A DNA stretch of 64,000 bases from Planctomycetota bacterium. Lineage in GTDB: Bacteria; Planctomycetota; Phycisphaerae; Phycisphaerales; Zrk34. The stretch spans positions 186,001-250,000 of the forward strand of contig WGMD01000002.1 of assembly GCA_016125255.1 (NCBI GenBank), given 5' to 3'. Below the pieces are notes generated by a model. It did no database searches and was not told the origin of the DNA. It worked only from the letters and a program-made list of their open reading frames with translations. The translations under genes were made by a program, and so were the position numbers. Below are positions 58,655 to 64,000 of this stretch, in pieces (positions within the stretch are counted from its first letter, which is position 1; each line of letters begins with the position of its first letter).

Positions 58655-59036
58655 GTACCTGCTCGTCGGCGGATATGCGGTCGGATACCACGGCTACCCT
58701 CGCACCACCGGTGACCTGGACCTGTGGATCGCCACCGACAAGACCAATGCTCAGCGGATCACTCAAGCCCTCAATGCATATGGATTCGATGATCCATCCG
58801 TCGAACCGAAGCTCTTTCAAACGCCGGAGAAGATCATCCGCATGGGTGTGCCGCCGATGCGGATCGAACTCTTGACAACAATCAGCGGGGTGGATTTTCG
58901 AGATTGCTACGCTCGCCGAATAGTCGCGGAAATCGACGGCGTCCAGGTGTCAATCATTCATCCAAACGACCTGCGCGCAAACAAACGCGCCGCCGGACGG
59001 ACCAAGGATCAGGACGATCTGGAACATCTGCCCTGA
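58593..59036 (+). CDS. DUF6036-like nucleotidyltransferase-fold protein (AbiEii-type)
   Basis: A 147-residue minimal nucleotidyltransferase. The GGYAVGYHGYPRTTGDLDLWI segment holds the G-G and D-x-D (GDLDLW) active-site signature; later MRIELLTTISGVDF supplies the third strand. Such proteins form toxin-antitoxin or abortive-infection modules with small partners. ATG 58593 lies inside the preceding small gene. A strong terminator follows at 59052. The frame is open upstream to 58443, but that part has no domain. Confidence 0.85.
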   Translation: MIRLPSDFKEFLRLLSSTGVEYLLVGGYAVGYHGYPRTTGDLDLWIATDKTNAQRITQALNAYGFDDPSVEPKLFQTPEKIIRMGVPPMRIELLTTISGVDFRDCYARRIVAEIDGVQVSIIHPNDLRANKRAAGRTKDQDDLEHLP

Positions 59037-59051
59037 CACACATGCAAAAAC

Positions 59052-59087
59052 AACCGCCCGGCGTGCTCCTCCGCACGCCGGGCGGTT
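59052..59087 (+). terminator. Intrinsic terminator after the nucleotidyltransferase gene
   Basis: A 15-bp perfect stem (AACCGCCCGGCGTGC with GCACGCCGGGCGGTT), loop TCCTCC, then TATCTC. An A-run precedes it, so it may act in both directions. Confidence 0.85.
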
Positions 59088-59179
59088 TATCTCACCCTCT
59101 TGCTTCACTCCGCCCCGACTGTCCTGCTCACCCTTCCCACTGGTCTATCGGTGCAAGCGGCAGGTGACTTGAATCCGAA

Positions 59180-59280
59180 GGCATCAGCATTCAGGCATCA
59201 GGTGTCAGCAAGAGCGGAAGCAGGTACTGCGCGTGTCATTCGCAGCAGAAAGCTGATCGCTGACCGCTGATTTCTGAGCG
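59180..59280. repeat. Word-like GCATCAG/GCTGATCGCTGAC repeat region
   Basis: Short words (GCATCAGCATTCAGGCATCAG; CTGATCGCTGACCGCTGATT) with partial complementarity fill the gap downstream of the gspF-like gene. There is no gene. It is similar in style to repeats at 45906, 54350 and 55309. Confidence 0.5.
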
Positions 59281-59285
59281 CTTTT

Positions 59286-60515
59286 TCAATGCCCCGTCAT
59301 CACCTTGCTGATCGAGAAGATCGGCAGGAGCAGACTGATGGCGACGCCGCCGATGATCGTGCCCATGACGGAGATCATCAGGGGTTCGATGAACTGCGTG
59401 ACCCGGCGGACGGATTCGTCGAAGTCGTTCTCGGTGAACTCGGCGATCTTCTCCATGACCTGTCCGAGTCGGCCGGCGCGTTCGCCGGAGCTGATCATGC
59501 GGGAGATGGACTTGGGGATGAGCGGGCTTTCGTGGAGCGCGTCGGAAAGCTGGCTGCCCTGCTGGAGCCGGGCGTCGACGGAGTCCCAGAGCTTCTTGAA
59601 GTGGACGTTGTTGGTCACGCGCTTGGTGATGGCGATCATGTCCAGGACGGGGACGCCGGCGGCGATCATGGTGCCCATCGTCTGCATCGCGCGAGTGATG
59701 TAGAGCTGGCTGAACATGGTGCCGAGGACGGGCGTGGACAACTTCAACTGATCGATGGCGCTGCGGCCCCAGTCGGTGGTGCGGATGTAGAGGAATCCGA
59801 CAATCGCCCCGATGAATCCGCCCAGAAACAGATACCAGTATTGAATGAGCACGCCGGAGGTCGCCATCAGAATGCGCGTCGGCGCGGGCAATGTCGCGCC
59901 GCGGCCGGCGTAGATGTTGGCGAAGCGCGGGAGCACGAACGTGAGCAGGAAGATCGTCACGCCGATGGCCATCGTCGCCATGAACGCCGGGTACATCATC
60001 GCCCCGCGGACTTTCTTGACCGTCGCGCGTTCCTTGCCCAGATACAAACTGATGCGCTCGAACATCGAGCCCATCGTGCCCGACGCTTCCGACGCCTCCA
60101 ATAGCGAGATCATCAGTTGCGGGAACACGCTCATGTGCTTGCTCAGCGCGGCCGAGAGGCACGAACCGCTGTTGACGGTGTTGGCGACGTCCTCCAGGAC
60201 GCGGCGGAAGTGCTCGTTGGTCGTCTGCTGGCAAACCGAGTCGAGCGCTTCGCTGATGGGCACGCCGGTCTGGACCATGATGGACATCTGGTGCGTGAAA
60301 TAGATGACGTCGTCACGCCTGACGCGGCGGGCGGCCTGCTCGAGGGTGAGAATCGGTTCGCCCGCGACGGCGCCGTTGCGCGTCTCGTTGAGCTTGACGA
60401 CGTACTTGCCTTCGGCGCGCAGCAGACGACCGGCGTCAGAGGCGTTGGGCGCGGCGATGATCCCGTTGATCAGAGCGCCTTTGGTGTCGCGAGCGGTGTA
60501 TTGAAACGTGGCCAT
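59286..60515 (-). CDS. gspF: Type II secretion/type IV pilus inner-membrane protein (GspF/PilC family)
   Basis: A 409-residue polytopic platform protein. Two T2SSF domains are seen (IYFTHQMSIMVQTGVPISEAL; LYITRAMQTMGTMIAAGVPVL) with membrane segments at about 170-195, 220-245 and 375-400. It couples the cytoplasmic ATPase to assembly of pseudopilins. ATG 60515. It follows the gspE-like gene after 32 bases. DUF1559-type prepilin proteins elsewhere in the window are plausible clients. Confidence 0.94.
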   Translation of the reverse strand: MATFQYTARDTKGALINGIIAAPNASDAGRLLRAEGKYVVKLNETRNGAVAGEPILTLEQAARRVRRDDVIYFTHQMSIMVQTGVPISEALDSVCQQTTNEHFRRVLEDVANTVNSGSCLSAALSKHMSVFPQLMISLLEASEASGTMGSMFERISLYLGKERATVKKVRGAMMYPAFMATMAIGVTIFLLTFVLPRFANIYAGRGATLPAPTRILMATSGVLIQYWYLFLGGFIGAIVGFLYIRTTDWGRSAIDQLKLSTPVLGTMFSQLYITRAMQTMGTMIAAGVPVLDMIAITKRVTNNVHFKKLWDSVDARLQQGSQLSDALHESPLIPKSISRMISSGERAGRLGQVMEKIAEFTENDFDESVRRVTQFIEPLMISVMGTIIGGVAISLLLPIFSISKVMTGH

Positions 60516-60547
60516 GATGCTTTCTCCGGCGCGGCGGCTCGCGTCGA

Positions 60548-62278
60548 TCAGACGGCGGTGGCGTAAAGGACCTCATCCACGGTCGTGAGCCCGGCGATGA
60601 CTTTCTCCATGCCGTCGCGCCGAAGCTGCACGAAGCCCTCGGCTTCGGCGGCTTTTCGGATGGCGGCGGGACCGGCGCCGCTCGACACCAGCTCGATGAC
60701 CGAATCGCTCATCGACAGGTATTCGAAGATGCCCAGTCGCCCGCTGTATCCGGTGCCACGGCATTTGGGGCAGCCGGCGCCGTGGTAGATCGTGTCGGCT
60801 TTGCCGAACGTGTCGGTCAAGGCCTTGCGCTGCACGGCGGTCGGTTCGACGGGCTCCTTGCAGTGCGAGCAGATTTTGCGGATGAGCCGCTGCGCCAGCA
60901 CGCCGCGCAGCGCGGCGGCGATGAGGAACGGCTCGACGCCGATGTTCACCAGCCGCGTGATCGTGCTCGGCGCATCATTGGTGTGCAAGGTCGAGAGCAC
61001 CTGGTGTCCGGTCAGCGCGGCCTGCGTGGCGATCCGCGCGGTCTCCAGGTCGCGGATTTCACCGACCATGATGATGTCCGGGTCCTGACGCAGCAGGGCG
61101 CGGAGAGCCCCGGCGAAGGTGAACCCGGCCTTTTCGTTGACCTGGAACTGATTGACGCCGGCGAGGTTGTACTCGACGGGATCTTCGACGGTGCAGACGT
61201 TGACGTCTTCGTCGTTGATTTCCGAGAGCATGGAGTAGAGCGTCGTCGATTTACCGGAGCCGGTCGGCCCGGTGACGAGCATGACGCCGTGCGGCTCGTG
61301 CAGGGCGTGTCGGAATTTTTCGAGCATCTCGCGGTTGAACCCGATCTTGTCGAGACTCACGGAGATGTTGGAATTGTCGATGACGCGGATGACGACTTTT
61401 TCGCCGAACTTGCCGGGCATGGAGGAGACGCGCAGGTCGATCGGGCGGCCGTCGAGAAGGACGTGAATGCCGCCGTCCTGCGGGAGTCGGCGTTCGGAGA
61501 TGTCCATGTTGGCCATGATCTTGATGCGGCTGACGACGGCGGCCTGCATACCCGAAGGCGGACGCAGCTTCTCGAACATGCGCCCGTCGACGCGGTAGCG
61601 CACGCGCAGGCGATTGTCATCGGGTTCGATGTGAATATCCGACGCGCCGTCCTGCACAGCGGAGTAGATCAGATAGTTGACGAGCTTGACGACCGGCGAC
61701 TGGCCGGCGACCTCTTCGAGGTTCGTCAGCTCGGTGACCTGCTTTTCGACGACCGAGAAATCCTCGGGCTTGACGTCGTCGACAAGCTCATCGATGACGA
61801 AGACGTTGGCGCTGGGGAGATGCGCCTGCAGGGTCGCGCGGATGTCGGCGACGGGCGAGGCGACGATCTGCACGGGGCAGTTGGCGAGCCGGCCGATTTC
61901 CTCGATGAGGAAGACGTTGGACGGCTCGGTCATGGCGATCGTCAGTTTGCCCTGCACGTGAAAGAGCGGCAGGACGTTGTGCTTTTCGATGAACTCGCGC
62001 GGGAGCATCTCGACGACGCGCGGGTCGGCGATCTTGGGATTGATCTTGGCGAAGGGCACTTCGTACGCCTCGGCGAGCACCTCGGCGACCTGATCCTCGG
62101 TGACGTAGCCCAGTTCGATGAACACTTCGCCGAGCAGCTTGCGGTTGCCCTGCTCCTTCTGATACGCGAGGGCGTCGGCGATCTGTTGCTCGGTGATGAG
62201 GCCGTGATGCAGGAGCAGCCCGCCGATCTGCTTGGGCTTGGCGGAAGTCGCGGTGTGGTTCGTGTTCGATTCGGTCAT
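60548..62278 (-). CDS. gspE: Type II secretion/type IV pilus assembly ATPase (GspE/PilB family)
   Basis: A 576-residue hexameric motor ATPase. The N-terminal GspE/MshEN domain (GGLLLHHGLITEQQIADAL; LGEVFIELGYVTEDQVAEVL) may bind cyclic di-GMP, as MshEN domains do. Walker A is GPTGSGKSTTLYSM, the Walker B region IMVGEIRDLETA, and the zinc tetracysteine is CSHC with CPKCRG. AGGTGA precedes the ATG. The neighbouring HD-GYP protein would alter cyclic-di-GMP, a plausible link to this motor. Confidence 0.95.
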   Translation of the reverse strand: MTESNTNHTATSAKPKQIGGLLLHHGLITEQQIADALAYQKEQGNRKLLGEVFIELGYVTEDQVAEVLAEAYEVPFAKINPKIADPRVVEMLPREFIEKHNVLPLFHVQGKLTIAMTEPSNVFLIEEIGRLANCPVQIVASPVADIRATLQAHLPSANVFVIDELVDDVKPEDFSVVEKQVTELTNLEEVAGQSPVVKLVNYLIYSAVQDGASDIHIEPDDNRLRVRYRVDGRMFEKLRPPSGMQAAVVSRIKIMANMDISERRLPQDGGIHVLLDGRPIDLRVSSMPGKFGEKVVIRVIDNSNISVSLDKIGFNREMLEKFRHALHEPHGVMLVTGPTGSGKSTTLYSMLSEINDEDVNVCTVEDPVEYNLAGVNQFQVNEKAGFTFAGALRALLRQDPDIIMVGEIRDLETARIATQAALTGHQVLSTLHTNDAPSTITRLVNIGVEPFLIAAALRGVLAQRLIRKICSHCKEPVEPTAVQRKALTDTFGKADTIYHGAGCPKCRGTGYSGRLGIFEYLSMSDSVIELVSSGAGPAAIRKAAEAEGFVQLRRDGMEKVIAGLTTVDEVLYATAV

Positions 62279-62316
62279 ATCTCACCTTCCATGGCGATCG
62301 CGGAACGAGCCGGCGT

Positions 62317-62652
62317 TCATCGCAGACTCTTCAAGGCGCTGTCCACGTCCTGATGCGTATCGAAGCACTTGTCGAGCCGGGTCATCTGAAGAATCTTCCT
62401 CACGTTCTCCGGCGGATTGACGAGACGGACCTGTCCGAGGTTTTCGCCCGCCTGATCCTGAAGCCAGAGCAAAGTCTCGAGCCCGCGCGAGTCGACGAAG
62501 TCGAGCTGACTCATCTCGACGACGAAGTCGCGGACGTTGGAGCCCAGGCGGTCGTTGACGACGCGGCGCAACGGATCCAGTTCGTCGGCGGTCAATTCGC
62601 CGTTGAGCTTGATGACGGAAATCTGGTCATAGTCTTCGTGTGCGATCTTCAT
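62317..62652 (-). CDS. STAS-domain anti-sigma factor antagonist
   Basis: A 111-residue SpoIIAA-like protein. The phosphorylatable Ser is in LDFVDSRGLETLLWL. Such proteins act in partner-switching with a serine kinase/anti-sigma factor. It overlaps the upstream HD-GYP gene by 4 bases (ATGA) and precedes gspE, so it may link stress or surface signals to secretion. No RsbW-like kinase is in the window. Confidence 0.92.
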   Translation of the reverse strand: MKIAHEDYDQISVIKLNGELTADELDPLRRVVNDRLGSNVRDFVVEMSQLDFVDSRGLETLLWLQDQAGENLGQVRLVNPPENVRKILQMTRLDKCFDTHQDVDSALKSLR

Positions 62653-64000
62653 GACACGCTCCTCATGGCCTGATGAAGCGGACTGCGGCGCTGCTGATGT
62701 TCCTCGACCATACGTTTGAACGGCTCGAAATCGAGCTTGACGAACACCTTCGCCAGCTCCGGATCGAACTGGGCCCCGGCGCAGCGTTCGATCTCCTGGA
62801 GCACCTTTTCCAGCGGCAAGGCGTTGCGGTAGGTGCGCGTGGAGCTCATGGCGTCGAAGCTGTCCGCCAGACAGATCAATCGACCGAAAAGCGGGATGTC
62901 TTGACCGGCGAGCTTGTACGGATAGCCGCGCCCGTCCCAGCGTTCGTGATGGTGCAGCACGCCGGGCAGAAGGTCCTGCATCTGGCGGATGTCCTTCAGG
63001 ATGCGCACGCCGATTTCCGGGTGCGTCTTGATCATGTCGAATTCTTCGTTGGTGAGCTTGCCGGGCTTGCAGAGGACGGCCTCGGGCACGCCGATCTTGC
63101 CCACGTCGTGAATCAGCCCCGACAGATACACGCGCTCGACGGTGTAAGGATCGAGCCCCGCCGCCTCGGCGAGCTGGCGGCTGAGCCAGGCGACGCGCTC
63201 CGAGTGACCGCAGGTGTACGAATCCTTGGCGTCGATCGAGCTGACGAGCGCATGCAGGGTTCCCATGAACATGTCCTGCATGTCTTCATAGAGCATTGCG
63301 TTTTCGAGGAAGATGCCGATGTTCTGGGCGGTCGAGGTCACCAGCTTCGAGTCCACGCTCGAAAGCTCCGACCCGTCGAGCTTGTCAGCGCCGAAGAGGA
63401 CGGCGAGCGGGCGGCCCTCGACGAGAATGGGCACGATCAACATGCGGTCGGCGATCGCCGCGAGCGCTTCGATGCCCATCGAGCGGGCGTTTTCGATGAT
63501 GGCGGGACCGGCGTGGCCGTGACGCTCGAGCAGTTCCAGGCCGATCTTGCGGAAGGCCGCCTCGTCGTGCGGTTCGTCGGAGCAGATGATCGACTGACCC
63601 TGCAGCGCTTCGAGGCGGACATCGGTGTCGCCAAGCTGGAGCACGGTCCACTTCAGGCCCACCACCTGATGCAGTTCCGCCAGCGCGTCCTGAAGGAAGG
63701 TGCGCGAATCCTGCGTGACGGTCATGTGGGCCGAGAGCTTGTAGACGAGGTTCAGTTCCTCGTAGGTTTCACCAAGCTGCTGGCTGAGCAGATCGATTTC
63801 CGAATCCTGCTGAGCGATGCGTTCGATGTCCTGCGTCATCCATGCCAGCAGCGTGGCGCTTCGTCCGAGTTCCTGCGGCGAGGCGGCGGGCTGTTTGGCG
63901 AGGCGCTGCGCGGCGGTGACGCGATCGAGACGGGCGCTGTCGCACAGCGCATGGAACTGCTCGGCGGCGGCGAGCTCGGGGGTGATGACGACTGCGACGT
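62649..64000 (-). CDS. GAF-HD-GYP cyclic-di-GMP phosphodiesterase (5' end beyond window)
   Basis: The frame stays open to base 64000, so the start is outside; at least 450 codons are present. A coiled N-terminal part (SEIDLLSQQLGETYEELNLVY) leads to a GAF-like domain (about 63200-63700; MLIVPILVEGRPLAVLFGAD) and an HD-GYP domain with intact residues (CGHSERVAWLSRQLAEAAG; LIHDVGKIGVPE; HHERWDGRGYP; DSFDAMSSTRTYR). An internal ATG at 63839 would give 396 residues but is not needed. It is co-transcribed with STAS, gspE and gspF. Confidence 0.92.
   Translation of the reverse strand, partial: VAVVITPELAAAEQFHALCDSARLDRVTAAQRLAKQPAASPQELGRSATLLAWMTQDIERIAQQDSEIDLLSQQLGETYEELNLVYKLSAHMTVTQDSRTFLQDALAELHQVVGLKWTVLQLGDTDVRLEALQGQSIICSDEPHDEAAFRKIGLELLERHGHAGPAIIENARSMGIEALAAIADRMLIVPILVEGRPLAVLFGADKLDGSELSSVDSKLVTSTAQNIGIFLENAMLYEDMQDMFMGTLHALVSSIDAKDSYTCGHSERVAWLSRQLAEAAGLDPYTVERVYLSGLIHDVGKIGVPEAVLCKPGKLTNEEFDMIKTHPEIGVRILKDIRQMQDLLPGVLHHHERWDGRGYPYKLAGQDIPLFGRLICLADSFDAMSSTRTYRNALPLEKVLQEIERCAGAQFDPELAKVFVKLDFEPFKRMVEEHQQRRSPLHQAMRSVS

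Noticed and set aside
60782-62353. A 523-codon plus-strand frame opposite gspE
   Set aside because: Antisense to an intact GspE with Walker motifs and a zinc tetracysteine.

Overview
The window is a high-GC chromosomal fragment, almost certainly from a planctomycete and most likely the class Phycisphaerae. The evidence is a PSD1-type cytochrome (DUF1549/DUF1553) next to a DUF1501 protein, a secreted sulfatase, DUF1559-like proteins with prepilin leaders, exported proteins ending in a PEP-CTERM-like tail (P-A-x-L-P-A-G-L, hydrophobic stretch, Arg cluster), and ECF sigma/FecR pairs. The class assignment is inferred; no ribosomal RNA is present.

1-20412 is a signalling island. Seven minus-strand genes (10874 down to the left edge) form one tightly overlapping operon: CheW, CheR-TPR, CheW, MCP, CheA-REC, CheB, then a hybrid kinase with four receivers and an Hpt domain. 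The order matches the surface-sensing Wsp system (B-C-D-A-E-F), but the usual last gene, the diguanylate cyclase WspR, is replaced by the hybrid kinase. Next come a PAS kinase, a receiver lacking its phospho-Asp, a FixJ-like regulator and a membrane hybrid kinase. Two plus-strand genes, REC-HD-GYP and REC-GGDEF with a dead HD-GYP domain, supply cyclic-di-GMP output. About twelve receivers and four Hpt domains lie within 20 kb.

20413-21983 holds a tyrosine recombinase lacking its N-terminal domain, inverted repeats and a tRNA-Ser(CGA): a decayed integration site. 21984-33751 carries PSD1/DUF1501, a sulfatase, a DEAD-box helicase divergent from an Rrf2 regulator, a ComEA-like protein, a GH10-like protein and purC.

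34208-41798 and 48406-53709 contain two paralogous cassettes in the same order: ECF sigma, FecR, PEP-CTERM protein, prepilin-like protein, extracellular enzyme (metallophosphoesterase or GH99-like). Between them lie ComF, an FG-GAP protein, ArfB, a TetR regulator, a DedA-like membrane protein, a Ni/Co exporter with its CsoR/RcnR-family sensor, and a gene-free stretch at 45903-46928. That stretch contains a consensus sigma-70 promoter, about 580 nt rich in hairpins with a probable pseudoknot, and an intrinsic terminator. I read this as a large structured noncoding RNA of a class I cannot name, and it is the most novel object here.

53830-64000 carries FabZ-like/ACP/FabZ, uvrA, a small-protein/nucleotidyltransferase pair, and a type II secretion/type IV pilus block (GspF, GspE, STAS, GAF-HD-GYP).

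Several families of short palindromic repeats are scattered through the right two thirds. Some copies sit in frame inside genes (uvrA, a fabZ-like gene, a fecR-like gene and a prepilin leader) and have become protein sequence.
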